DNA of 34,098 bases from an uncultured Thiotrichales bacterium (GTDB lineage Bacteria; Pseudomonadota; Gammaproteobacteria; CAZUMV01): assembly GCA_938041655.1 (NCBI GenBank), contig CALISW010000180.1, positions 1 to 34,098 on the forward strand. Direction: 5' to 3'. Positions 9,909 to 19,429 of the stretch are shown here, piece by piece (the first letter of the stretch is position 1; every line of letters starts with the position of its first letter). A program made the position numbers and the translations under genes. The notes under the pieces are model-generated. The model saw nothing but the letters and a program-made list of their open reading frames with translations. It ran no database searches and was not told the DNA's origin.

Positions 9909-11270
9909 ATGAGTGATGATGCGACAACCAATCAATATGTTATTAACCCTGATGCCCCCGCTGAATCTTTAGAAGCCAAGCAGCCTTGGGTCGATAATGG
10001 TGTGGATATCGTATCGCCAGATCGATATTACTCTAGTGAGTTCAAGTCTGAAGAGTGGAACAAGCTATGGCCGAAGGTCTGGTTAATTGCAGGTGTTGAA
10101 TCTGATCTGCCAGAATTAAATGACTATTTTGTTTTTGATGTTGGGCATGAATCCATCATTGTCAGCCACACTAAAGAAGGTATACAGGCTCACTATAACG
10201 TGTGTAGTCATCGTGGCAACCGTCTGGTGCGTGAGGAAAGGGGCAACAACAAACAGTTTACCTGTCCGTTTCATAGCTGGCGTTTTAGTAATCAAGGCGA
10301 ACTGAAGTTTATAACTGATCGTCATACTTTCAGAGAAGAGCTGGTCTGTGATAACCCTGGTCTGACGCCGGTGAATTGCGTGGTGCATGCCGGCATTATC
10401 TTTATCAACATGTCCGATAATCCACCAGATATAAAAGAGTACCTTGGTTTGCCAGAAGGTTACCTTGAGGCCTATCAGGTACATAAAATGAAGGTCGTGC
10501 GTCATCAGCGTGTTGAATGGGATGCCAATTGGAAAACAGGCATCGATGCGTTTTATGAAACCTACCATTTGCATGCGGTGCACCCGGAAACCGCTGGCGT
10601 AATGGGTGACCTGAATGTTCAGTATGATACTTTCGAAAATGGTGCCAGTCGCATGATAGTACCTATTGGCGTGCCTACCGTTCGTGCCCGCGATCAGGAT
10701 GCTATGAATGAGGGTCTGGACTGGATGCTGTCTACTGTGGGTATTGATCCGGCTACTTTCGAGGGAGGGGCGCAGGAAGTTCGTGCCGCAATACAAAAAG
10801 CCAAGCGCAAGAATGCTGCCGAGCAGGGTGTTGATTATTCCCAGCTGACCGATGGTCAACTAACCGATAGCTGGGCAACCGGTGTTTTTCCGAATGTGCA
10901 AATGGGTATGCACGCTGAGGCTGTGTTCTTGATGCGGTTCCTGCCACATGCGACTGACCCCGAGAAATTTTATTACGATACGATGACCTTGATGCACCCA
11001 ATCACTGACCCGAGTCATCAAGCGCCGGCCTGGATGGGTTTGCCGGAAGATACAGATCTCAGCGGTAAAACCAGAGAAAACATGGTGGAAATCCAGAGTG
11101 ACGATAATGAGGCATTAGGTATTGTACTGGCACAAGACTCCGAGCTTATTCCTGTGGTACAACAGGGGATACGGTCGCGTGGTTTCAAAGGACCAATTTG
11201 GGGAGAGCAAGAGCAGCGATTGAGGCATTTTCATGCGGAGCTTGATCGCTATCTCAACGACGAGAAGTAA
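9909..11270 (+). CDS. Rieske aromatic ring-hydroxylating oxygenase, alpha subunit (1)
   Basis: CSHRG...CPFHSW Rieske ligands; NWKTGIDAFYETYHLHAVH mononuclear iron motif. Confidence 0.92.
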   Translation: MSDDATTNQYVINPDAPAESLEAKQPWVDNGVDIVSPDRYYSSEFKSEEWNKLWPKVWLIAGVESDLPELNDYFVFDVGHESIIVSHTKEGIQAHYNVCSHRGNRLVREERGNNKQFTCPFHSWRFSNQGELKFITDRHTFREELVCDNPGLTPVNCVVHAGIIFINMSDNPPDIKEYLGLPEGYLEAYQVHKMKVVRHQRVEWDANWKTGIDAFYETYHLHAVHPETAGVMGDLNVQYDTFENGASRMIVPIGVPTVRARDQDAMNEGLDWMLSTVGIDPATFEGGAQEVRAAIQKAKRKNAAEQGVDYSQLTDGQLTDSWATGVFPNVQMGMHAEAVFLMRFLPHATDPEKFYYDTMTLMHPITDPSHQAPAWMGLPEDTDLSGKTRENMVEIQSDDNEALGIVLAQDSELIPVVQQGIRSRGFKGPIWGEQEQRLRHFHAELDRYLNDEK

Positions 11271-11273
11271 CTT

Positions 11274-11726
11274 TTAGTCTACCTTACGTTTTTCTACCAG
11301 GTTGTGGCTGCGAAAAGTTAACACCACTTGATCATCCTGATTGAGTACCTGGTAGTGAAACAGGGCATGACCCCGCCAGGGTTTGCTTGAATCTCTTAGC
11401 TCGAGTATTTCAGAAGTCGCGTAAATTTCGTCATCCGGTCTTAGCGGTAGTGGCCAGCGCACTTCGTCCCAGCCAAAGCCGCAGACAAAAAAAATATCAC
11501 CATTGATTTGGTGATCAAGTAAGCGCCACAAGGTTGCTGTATAGGTTCCCGGTGCAATCACATCTTCAAAAATCGAGTCTTTGGCTCCTACCTCGTCAGC
11601 ATGAAAATATTGGGGGTCATATTTGTTGGCATATTCCAGTAATTCTTTTCTGGTGACGCGCATGCTTTTAGATGAACCCTTCATGCCAACCTTAAGATCT
11701 TCATAGTAGCGTTTTTGCATATTCAA
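11274..11726 (-). CDS. MaoC family dehydratase / enoyl-CoA hydratase-like
   Basis: YYEDLKVGMKG, YDPQYFHADEVGAKDSIFEDVIAPG (hydratase-like D-x4-H), 150 aa. Confidence 0.82.
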   Translation of the reverse strand: MNMQKRYYEDLKVGMKGSSKSMRVTRKELLEYANKYDPQYFHADEVGAKDSIFEDVIAPGTYTATLWRLLDHQINGDIFFVCGFGWDEVRWPLPLRPDDEIYATSEILELRDSSKPWRGHALFHYQVLNQDDQVVLTFRSHNLVEKRKVD

Positions 11727-11773
11727 TGATTTATTTTGCAGTTAATAATCAGGATTGTAGCGTATACAGAATA

Positions 11774-11793
11774 AAAACAGCCATGGATGTTTT
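11774..11793. promoter_or_regulatory. Palindromic operator copy 3 (AAAACAGCCA|TGGATGTTTT)
   Basis: Between divergent MaoC and acyl-CoA ligase genes; same half-site and spacing as the other copies. Confidence 0.78.
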
Positions 11794-11845
11794 TTAGCAT
11801 TTTGTGTATGCTTTTTATATACAAATTCCTCTTGTGAGCACTGAT

Positions 11846-13492
11846 ATGTCGCGTGAAAAATATTCATTCTCTACCGATACATTAGGCGGCATGCTGCTGG
11901 AAATGAGTGCTCGTTTGCCAGATGCCGACGCACTGGTTTTCCCGGATCAAAAGCGAAGTTTCAGTCAGATCACCGAAGATGCAGTTAACAAGGCCCGCAG
12001 TTTGCAAGCACTGGGTGTGAAGCCCGGGGATCATGTTGGTATTTTATTGCCAACCTGCATGGACTTTCCCGAGGTTTTTTTTGCTGTGTCTCTTTGCGGT
12101 GCAATCGCTGTTCCGGTCAACACACGAAATCAGTATAGAGAAATTGCCTATCTGGTCGGGAACGCTGAACTGGTGTGCCTGTTCACCACCGATATCGTCG
12201 AAGATCACGTGCACTTTGCCGAACGAGTAACCAAGGCATTGCCCGGTTTGGAAAAACAGAAAGACACCAAGGCTCTATCTTTAAGTGACTATCCTGCACT
12301 CAAGTCACTGGTCTATCTGGGTAGCAGCGAAGCTCCCGGGTTTCTATCAGAAGCCGAGTTTGATGCTCTGGCCGAAACTTCAGATGAAGAGCGAGTCTAT
12401 CAATCTGCTGCCGAGGTAGATCCCGATTCACCTGGCTTGATGCTATACACCTCGGGAACTACTTCAAACCCCAAGGGGTGCCCGATCAACCATCGTTCAA
12501 TGCTGGATAATAGCCGTGCGCTGGCCGAACGATATGAGCTTAGCGGGTCTGATAAATTCTGGTCGCCTCTGCCGCTCTGTCATATTGCAGGAATACTACC
12601 GATGCTGGCAATATTTGCTGAAGGTGGTAGCTATCAAACTATGTCCTACTTTGATACCACCATTGCGCTCAAGATGCTGGCGGATAATAAGATAACGGCT
12701 GCTTACCCTTGCTTCGTGACCATAATTTCTGATCTGGTTAATCATCCGGAATTCCCGAATACAGATTTGAGTGCTATTCGGGTGATGAATAGCAACTTTG
12801 CAGTTCAGCCAAAAGAACTGGCAGAAAAAGTGGCGGCGGTTATGCCTAATGCTATTCAGGTGGGCACCTTTGGCATGACAGAAACCGCTGGTACCGTATG
12901 CACGAGCCGTCTGAGTGATCCACTCGAGACTCGTTTGACCAGGCTTGGTGTTCCGTTGAAAGGCTGGGAAGTCAAAATTATTGACGCTGAGTCGGGTAAA
13001 GAGGCGGCAACCGGTGAGCGTGGTGAAATTGCAGTGCGTGGCACTTCTGTATGTAACTGTTATTACAAAGATGAAGAGAAAACTGCCGAGTCATTCAAGG
13101 GCGGCTGGTTCTTTACTGGTGATGTAGGTTCGCTGGATGAGCAGGGGCAGATTATGTTCCATGGCCGTTTGAAAGATATGTTGAAGGTCGGTGGGGAAAA
13201 TGTTGCTGCTGCCGAGATCGAGGCGCATTTACAAACGCATCCGGCTGTGAAATTAGCACAAGTAGTTGGTGTGCCGGATGCGCGCATGGGCGAAGTCGCC
13301 GCAGCTTGTCTTGAATTACATGATGATCAGTCGGTATCATCGGATGAGATTATCGAGCATTGCAAAGGCGAGATTGCCAGTTTCAAAATTCCACGTTTTG
13401 TCAGTGTGGTTGCTGAGTGGCCTATGTCCACCAGTAAGATTCAAAAATTCAAGTTACGCGATCATGTCATTAGCGAACACAATTTAAGTTAA
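11846..13492 (+). CDS. AMP-dependent acyl-CoA synthetase/ligase
   Basis: LMLYTSGTTSNPKGCPINHRSM P-loop motif, GTFGMTETAG, GWFFTGDVGSLDEQG, GRLKDMLKVGGENV. ORF track starts at 11804; MSREKYSF at 11846 is a plausible start. Confidence 0.92.
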   Translation: MSREKYSFSTDTLGGMLLEMSARLPDADALVFPDQKRSFSQITEDAVNKARSLQALGVKPGDHVGILLPTCMDFPEVFFAVSLCGAIAVPVNTRNQYREIAYLVGNAELVCLFTTDIVEDHVHFAERVTKALPGLEKQKDTKALSLSDYPALKSLVYLGSSEAPGFLSEAEFDALAETSDEERVYQSAAEVDPDSPGLMLYTSGTTSNPKGCPINHRSMLDNSRALAERYELSGSDKFWSPLPLCHIAGILPMLAIFAEGGSYQTMSYFDTTIALKMLADNKITAAYPCFVTIISDLVNHPEFPNTDLSAIRVMNSNFAVQPKELAEKVAAVMPNAIQVGTFGMTETAGTVCTSRLSDPLETRLTRLGVPLKGWEVKIIDAESGKEAATGERGEIAVRGTSVCNCYYKDEEKTAESFKGGWFFTGDVGSLDEQGQIMFHGRLKDMLKVGGENVAAAEIEAHLQTHPAVKLAQVVGVPDARMGEVAAACLELHDDQSVSSDEIIEHCKGEIASFKIPRFVSVVAEWPMSTSKIQKFKLRDHVISEHNLS

Positions 13493-13509
13493 TTAACGCA
13501 GGAGTATTT

Positions 13510-13800
13510 ATGAAAACTTTCGTTGCAACCTTATATGTAAAACCGGAAAAAGCGGCCGATTTTGAACGCTTGCAAACCGAGTTGTCAGAACTCACTCATA
13601 AACATGAGCCAGGTACGTTGGTTTACGATGTAATTCGTCATGCAGAAAAAGCGAATACCTACATTGTTTATTCACGATTCAAAGATGAGGCTGCCTTTGA
13701 AGCTCATCAAGCCAGCTCTTTTCATGATGATCTGGTGCCACCTATCATGGAATGTTTGTCCGATGAAATGGATCTCCAGTTCTATGAGGCGATAGCCTAG
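13510..13800 (+). CDS. ABM-superfamily putative quinol monooxygenase (second copy)
   Basis: 96 aa; TLYVKPEKAADFERLQTELSELTHKHEPGTLVYDVIRH...FEAHQASSFHDD; similar layout to 6130-6414. Confidence 0.75.
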   Translation: MKTFVATLYVKPEKAADFERLQTELSELTHKHEPGTLVYDVIRHAEKANTYIVYSRFKDEAAFEAHQASSFHDDLVPPIMECLSDEMDLQFYEAIA

Positions 13801-13801
13801 A

Positions 13802-15718
13802 ATGAAAAAGCTCACCGTTTATTGGGTAGTGTTTTTTTTGCTGCTTATGTCTGCCTGTCAAAAGCAGGAGCAGCAGGAAAAGGTGGTTGCTGCAGGCGAT
13901 GAGAATGTAGAGAGTAATACCATCTCCGGGAGTGAATCTGTAGCAGTAGCAACAATAGACGGTGAGGCTATTTATGCAAGCAATTGTGCGGTTTGCCATG
14001 ATGGTGGTATTGCAAAGGCGCCACACAAAACATTTCTTGGTCTGATGACGTCAAATACGATTTACAAATCGATGGACGAGGGTTTGATGCAACAGCAGTC
14101 CGCTATGCTCAGCGATGAGCAAAAGACAGCAGTCGCCGAGTATCTGGGTGGCCCTTTGGGGATGGCAAATGCCAAGCCTGATATGTGTGCAAAATCTGTG
14201 TTTGATCGTGAGCAGTTGCCATTGAGTAAAGACATGGGCTTTGACCTGAAAAAGACCCGTTTTCAACCAGCCAATGTATCAGGTCTGAGTAAGGATGATG
14301 TGCCCAAGTTGAAACTCAAGTGGGCATTTGGTTTTCCATCTGCGATCAGAGCGCGCTCGTTACCATTATTAGCTGGCGGGTTTTTGTATGTTGGTAGCCA
14401 TGACGGCACCGTCTATGCGCTGGACCCCGACACTGCCTGCGTCCACTGGACCTTCGCAGCAGCTGCCGAAGTGCGTACAGCCTTAACCACCAATGACTGG
14501 AGTGTCGGGGAGGCTGATCAAACACCAATGCTCTATTTTGGTGACATCATTGCCAATGTGTATGCGGTTAATGCAGCGACGGGTGAGCTAGTCTGGAAAA
14601 CCAAAGTAGATGATCACGATAATGCGACGGTCACAGGTTCACCTGTATTTCATAATGATCGTCTTTATGTGCCGGTGTCTTCTTTGGAAGTGGCTAGTGC
14701 CGCTGATAACAAGTATGAGTGTTGTACCTTCCGTGGTTCAATGTTGAGTCTTGACGCCAATAATGGTGACCAGCTATGGAAGACTTACACTATTGAAGAA
14801 GAGTCAAAGCCTACCTATAAAAGTACTGTTGGGACGCAATTCCATGGCCCTTCAGGCGCGCCAATCTGGAATAGTCCCACCATCGATGTTAAACGTAATG
14901 TTCTTTATGCCGGTACCGGCGAAAATTACTCATCACCCGCAGATGGTGCCAGCGATGCGATTTATGCTTTTAACCTCGATACCGGCAAGGTTGTATGGCG
15001 TCAGCAGGTAACGGCAAATGATGCCTGGAACATGAATTGTGAGATGGAAGTGAAAGAAGGTTGTCCGGAAGAAGATGGACCTGATTATGATTTTGCCGCA
15101 TCGCCGATGTTGATTGATTTGCCCGATGACAAGCAGATAGTGGTTGCCGGACAAAAATCTGGTTGGCTGTATGGTATGGACCCTGATCAAGAGGGGGCTA
15201 TTCTCTGGAAAAATCGAGTTGGTCGTGGTGGTGTGCAAGGTGGTATTCACTTTGGTATTGCGGCAGAAGGAACGCGTGTTTATGTTCCGGTAACTGATTT
15301 TGATGGGCCGCCACCATTTGGTGACGATTATGGCGACGCAAAAGTGCGGCCTGGTATTTACGCCGTAGATGCAAGTAATGGTGAGTTCCTCTGGAAAGCG
15401 CCGCATCCGACTGATGTTTGTAACGGGCGAGATTTTTGTGATCCGGGTGTGTCAGCTGCAGTAACAGCTATTCCCGGTGTTGTGTTTTCGGGTGGCATGG
15501 ACGGCGTGATGCGCGCCCACGACGGTGCCAGCGGTGAAGTGATATGGAAAGTGAATACCGCGGTTGATTACGAAACAGTCAACGGGGTAAAAGCACAAGG
15601 TGGTTCATTCGGTGGTCCGGGTCCAACAATAATTGATGGCACCATGTATGTGAACAGCGGCTACGGCATGTACTTCCATATGCCGGGAAATGTGTTACTT
15701 GCTTTTTCTGTTGATTGA
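13802..15718 (+). CDS. Lipoprotein quinohemoprotein: N-terminal cytochrome c domain plus PQQ beta-propeller dehydrogenase
   Basis: Lipobox (LLLMSAC); CAVCH heme motif; repeated propeller strands (VYALDPDTACVHWTF, VYAVNAATGELVWKT, IYAFNLDTGKVVWRQ); vicinal CysCys (KYECCTF). Confidence 0.88.
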   Translation: MKKLTVYWVVFFLLLMSACQKQEQQEKVVAAGDENVESNTISGSESVAVATIDGEAIYASNCAVCHDGGIAKAPHKTFLGLMTSNTIYKSMDEGLMQQQSAMLSDEQKTAVAEYLGGPLGMANAKPDMCAKSVFDREQLPLSKDMGFDLKKTRFQPANVSGLSKDDVPKLKLKWAFGFPSAIRARSLPLLAGGFLYVGSHDGTVYALDPDTACVHWTFAAAAEVRTALTTNDWSVGEADQTPMLYFGDIIANVYAVNAATGELVWKTKVDDHDNATVTGSPVFHNDRLYVPVSSLEVASAADNKYECCTFRGSMLSLDANNGDQLWKTYTIEEESKPTYKSTVGTQFHGPSGAPIWNSPTIDVKRNVLYAGTGENYSSPADGASDAIYAFNLDTGKVVWRQQVTANDAWNMNCEMEVKEGCPEEDGPDYDFAASPMLIDLPDDKQIVVAGQKSGWLYGMDPDQEGAILWKNRVGRGGVQGGIHFGIAAEGTRVYVPVTDFDGPPPFGDDYGDAKVRPGIYAVDASNGEFLWKAPHPTDVCNGRDFCDPGVSAAVTAIPGVVFSGGMDGVMRAHDGASGEVIWKVNTAVDYETVNGVKAQGGSFGGPGPTIIDGTMYVNSGYGMYFHMPGNVLLAFSVD

Positions 15719-15735
15719 GCCTGAAACTGCTTCAG

Positions 15736-16371
15736 TTATTTTAGATCTTTAGCTTGGTCAATCAGCGATTGTATCTTGGCTTCGAGTTGTTCGATTAATA
15801 GTCTTCGAATAACTGGGTCAGGTGGATTGAGGTCATTCGCCATGCCCTCGAGTATGTAACGGGTCAGGTGCATTACCACATCGTAAGCGACGGGTTTATT
15901 ATCCCATTCAGGAAATAGCTCCATACCCATACGCATATATTCTTTTTCAAAGCTCTTTTGTTTCTTGTGCAAAACATCGGCAAGTTCAGGGTCACGCCGT
16001 GCGGCAATGGTCAGTTCCGAAAAAGCCATAAACATCGGCTTGCGGTTTAGCTCGTCATACGAATCAATAGCAAACTGGACTCTGTCCTCGGGGTGTAAAT
16101 CAAGGTCAGTCAGAGAGTTTTTAAACGCGTTTAAACGTCGCTCATGCAGGTAGTCAATAGCATGCCGAATTATGGCTTTACGAGAAGGGTAGTGATGCCG
16201 CATCGCGCCTCTGGATAAACCAGAAAGCTCGGAAATTTTCAGATCAGTAGTATTGTGATAGCCGTACTTAACGAAACATTGCAGAGTGGCCTTGAGGATT
16301 GCGTTGCGTGTTGACTGACTCTTGCGAGCTTGTAAGCCTGACGGTGATCTGGATTTTTTTGCAGTAGCCAC
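15736..16371 (-). CDS. TetR/AcrR family transcriptional regulator
   Basis: N-terminal HTH: STRNAILKATLQCFVKYGYHNTTDLKISELSGLSRGAMRHHYPSRKAIIRHAI; 211 aa. Confidence 0.93.
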   Translation of the reverse strand: MATAKKSRSPSGLQARKSQSTRNAILKATLQCFVKYGYHNTTDLKISELSGLSRGAMRHHYPSRKAIIRHAIDYLHERRLNAFKNSLTDLDLHPEDRVQFAIDSYDELNRKPMFMAFSELTIAARRDPELADVLHKKQKSFEKEYMRMGMELFPEWDNKPVAYDVVMHLTRYILEGMANDLNPPDPVIRRLLIEQLEAKIQSLIDQAKDLK

Positions 16372-16424
16372 TGTTGTTAACCATATGCGCTGTTGTGTTC
16401 TCAGTATAACAACCGGTCAGAAAA

Positions 16425-16444
16425 AAAACAGCCATGCTTGATTG
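16425..16444. promoter_or_regulatory. Operator copy 4, one strong half-site (AAAACAGCCA|TGCTTGATTG)
   Basis: Between divergent TetR and SDR genes; left half identical to copies 1 and 3, right half degenerate. Confidence 0.6.
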
Positions 16445-16491
16445 TAAATGTGAAACGCCACTGCTAATATTTTAATACAAGGAGAAAACTC

Positions 16492-17262
16492 ATGGCAAAA
16501 CTCACAGGTAAAGTGGCTCTGGTAACCGGAGCCGCATCAGGATTAGGCAAAGCTGATGCAGAAATGCTGGCAAAGTCTGGCGCAACGGTTTATTTAACAG
16601 ATGTGAATGACAGTGTTGGAAAAAAAGTAGCGGCTGCAATTAACAAGAAATATAAAAACAAGCGTGCTTATTACATCCATCACGATGTGGCGAGCGAGAA
16701 AAACTGGAAGTCAGTCATTGCCTCTATCAAGCGTCGTTCGAAAAGACTCGATGTGCTGGTTAACAATGCTGGCGTAGTTGTGGTCGCAACTCCGGAAACT
16801 ACCACATTAAAAGAATTCAGATTTGCTAATTCTATTATGTCTGAGGGTGTATTCCTGGGTTGTAAATATGCAATCCCGCTGATGAAAGAAAAGGGCGGAG
16901 GTTCAATTATCAATATGTCTTCAGTTGCATCACATGTTGGTTACCCGGTATTTTTTGCCTACTCAGCAGCCAAAGGTGCAGTGCGCTCCATGACTAAATC
17001 AATCGCGGTTCATTGTCAGGCGATGGGCTATAACATTCGTTGTAACTCGGTTCACCCAAGTTCAATTGACACCCCGATGATTGCAGAAGCTAATGAGAAG
17101 TTGGGCATTAATCCTGATGATGCCGCTGATGGCGATATGATCGGAGTTGGTTCGCCGGAGGATGTAGCGAACTTGGTGGTGTTTCTGGCATCAAAAGAGT
17201 CACAATTTATCAATGGTTCCGAGTTAGTCATTGATAACTCGTTGACAGTTAATCCGCTCTAG
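16492..17262 (+). CDS. SDR family oxidoreductase (hydroxysteroid dehydrogenase-like)
   Basis: TGAASGLGKA, NNAGVVV, YSAAKGAV; C-terminal GSELVIDNSLTV. Confidence 0.9.
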   Translation: MAKLTGKVALVTGAASGLGKADAEMLAKSGATVYLTDVNDSVGKKVAAAINKKYKNKRAYYIHHDVASEKNWKSVIASIKRRSKRLDVLVNNAGVVVVATPETTTLKEFRFANSIMSEGVFLGCKYAIPLMKEKGGGSIINMSSVASHVGYPVFFAYSAAKGAVRSMTKSIAVHCQAMGYNIRCNSVHPSSIDTPMIAEANEKLGINPDDAADGDMIGVGSPEDVANLVVFLASKESQFINGSELVIDNSLTVNPL

Positions 17263-17283
17263 AGACTAGCTGATCATTTAACA

Positions 17284-17317
17284 AAAAGGGGAGTGCATGC
17301 ATGGCACTCCCTTTTTT
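17284..17317. terminator. Bidirectional terminator between convergent SDR genes
   Basis: AAAAAGG GGAGTGC-ATGCATG-GCACTCC CTTTTTT hairpin. Confidence 0.85.
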
Positions 17318-17334
17318 CGTCTGTATAAAAGATG

Positions 17335-18231
17335 TTAGTCTTTATAAATATTTTTAAAGCGGTCGGGAACGCCGCCTGGCCAGGCGTTACCCCAGTGTTG
17401 CATGCCACCATCTATTGTCAGTTCTGCACCCGTTATAAATTTACCCGCATTTGAACCTAGATAAATGACGCCCTCAGCTACATCGCAGACATCACCAGTT
17501 TTCAGCATCGGGTTTGAGTTCATGAAATTGTTTTGAACCTCTTCGCTGTAAACCTCAAGGCCATTGGATGCAATCGAACCAGGGGCGAGACAATTCACTC
17601 TGATATTATGTTCGGCCCATTCGGTTGCGACTGAACGCGTCAATGCAAGCACGCCGGATCTTGCGGCAGCGGTGTGTGCGACTTGTGGCATGCCACGACG
17701 CACGTTGGCGATAATGTTGACGATGTTTCCAGCCTGTTCATGCTTGCGCCATAGCTGTGCCGCTCGTTGCATCATGTACCAGGTGCCATTGAGATTTAAA
17801 TCAATCACGGCATTCCAGCCATTAATTGAAAAGTCTATCGCTGGTTGTGGAAACTGGCCGCCACTGTTGTTAACCAGAATATCTATGCCGCCATGGTCAT
17901 CCCAAATAGCTTGCATCATCTCGGCAACTTTTTCCGGCTCTCTGATATTGACAGTATAACTATGCACTGTTTTCTTCAGATGCTTTTTAACTCCATTGAT
18001 AGTGCCGTCGAGGTTGTCCTGATTACGACTGCATATGATGACGGTGGCACCGCAGCGCGCCATCAGATAACTAATGCCTCTGCCTATGCCGGTACCGCCA
18101 CCTGAGACCAATACGGTTTTTCCTGCAAGGCAATTTTCTTTGTAAACGGTAGGATAGGTGGCCAGCTCTTCGTCGTTAAGATCCCAGCGTTGACTGATAC
18201 CAGCGTCTTTTGAATTTGAATCAGTCGCCAT
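17335..18231 (-). CDS. SDR, PECR-like (trans-2-enoyl-CoA reductase / dienoyl-CoA reductase type)
   Basis: GGGTGIGRG, NNSGGQFPQPA, HTAAARSGVLALTRSVATEWAEHNIRVNCLAPG; resembles peroxisomal trans-2-enoyl-CoA reductases and lacks the classic YxxxK. Confidence 0.82.
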   Translation of the reverse strand: MATDSNSKDAGISQRWDLNDEELATYPTVYKENCLAGKTVLVSGGGTGIGRGISYLMARCGATVIICSRNQDNLDGTINGVKKHLKKTVHSYTVNIREPEKVAEMMQAIWDDHGGIDILVNNSGGQFPQPAIDFSINGWNAVIDLNLNGTWYMMQRAAQLWRKHEQAGNIVNIIANVRRGMPQVAHTAAARSGVLALTRSVATEWAEHNIRVNCLAPGSIASNGLEVYSEEVQNNFMNSNPMLKTGDVCDVAEGVIYLGSNAGKFITGAELTIDGGMQHWGNAWPGGVPDRFKNIYKD

Positions 18232-19429
18232 GATATTGTCCTACTATAGAGACGGTACATACGTTTCGGTTGGGTAAGCCGCCCAGGTTATGCGTCAAAC
18301 CCAGTTGTGGATCTTTAAGTTGTCGTTTGTCAGCACGTCCGTGCATTTGTAAGTACAGCTCATAGATCATGCGTAAGCCTGTTGCGCCGATAGGGTGGCC
18401 AAAACATTTAAGGCCACCATCAATTTGACAAGGTAGTTCACCATCGCTGTCGAATTTCCCATCCAGCACATCGTGTACCGCTCTACCTTGTTCGGATACT
18501 TGCAGATCTTCCATGGTGACGATTTCTGTCACTGAAAAACAGTCGTGTACTTCAAATAGATCCAGCTCTTTTGCCGGGTCACTAATACCAGCTTCTGCGT
18601 AAGCATTTTTTGCTGCAATACGTGCGGTCAGGGCATAACTGCCATCCCAGCTTTTGTGTGCCAGTTCGACGCCGTTACTGGCAGATAACTGCAGGGCTTT
18701 AATGCTGACCAGAGTACCCGTTTTGCCAAGATGTGCTGCCATCTCTGGCGTGGTCACGATGGCACAGGCAGCACCATCACTGACACCACAGCAGTCATAC
18801 AGACCTAGTGGATAAGAGATCATTGGCGCTTGCATGGCTTGTTCTTTTTCTATGGTCTTTTGCAAATGTGCTTTTGGGTTTAGTGAGCCATTTTGATGAC
18901 TCTTCCATGAAACATGCGCCATTGCTTCCTTAAGGGTATCCATATCCAGTTTGTTTCTGCTGGCATAGGCGCTGGCAAATTGTGCGAATGAACCCGGTGC
19001 AGTGCTGCCCGGTAACCACAAGTCTTCAAAAGTACCTTTGGTTCTCTCGGGTAGACCGGCATAACCTGTATCTTTTAATTTCTCGACGCCCATTGCGAGC
19101 GCAATATCGCATGCGCCGGCGGCAACTGCGTAGGTCGCTGCGCGCAGCGACTCGGTGCCGGTGGCGCAAAGGTTTTCTACACGCGTGACTGGTATGTTGG
19201 GTAGGCGCAAGGCTTGCGACATGGGGATGGCGGATTTACCGACATTTTGTTCATCAAAAAATACGCCAAGCCAGCCTGCTTCTATTTGTTCTTTTTCAAT
19301 GCCGGCATCAGTAATGCATTCATTAAATGCTTCGAGCATGAGTTCTTCGGGTCCGGCGTCCCAGCGTTCACCGAACTTGCTGCAACCCATACCAATAATG
19401 GCAACTTTATCTTTAATGCCCCTACTCAT
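18221..19429 (-). CDS. Thiolase family protein (SCP2-type acyl-CoA acetyltransferase / aldolase-like)
   Basis: VENLCATGTESLRAATYAVAAG, LFEVHDCFSVTEI, CFGHPIGATG; overlaps both neighbouring genes by a few nt. Confidence 0.88.
   Translation of the reverse strand: MSRGIKDKVAIIGMGCSKFGERWDAGPEELMLEAFNECITDAGIEKEQIEAGWLGVFFDEQNVGKSAIPMSQALRLPNIPVTRVENLCATGTESLRAATYAVAAGACDIALAMGVEKLKDTGYAGLPERTKGTFEDLWLPGSTAPGSFAQFASAYASRNKLDMDTLKEAMAHVSWKSHQNGSLNPKAHLQKTIEKEQAMQAPMISYPLGLYDCCGVSDGAACAIVTTPEMAAHLGKTGTLVSIKALQLSASNGVELAHKSWDGSYALTARIAAKNAYAEAGISDPAKELDLFEVHDCFSVTEIVTMEDLQVSEQGRAVHDVLDGKFDSDGELPCQIDGGLKCFGHPIGATGLRMIYELYLQMHGRADKRQLKDPQLGLTHNLGGLPNRNVCTVSIVGQYHGD

Noticed and set aside
10116-10859. 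247-aa antisense ORF within Rieske 1
   Set aside because: Long but antisense to a clearly conserved gene; composition looks like a shadow ORF.
14933-15406. 157-aa antisense ORF in the PQQ gene
   Set aside because: Shadow ORF opposite a convincing propeller-encoding frame.
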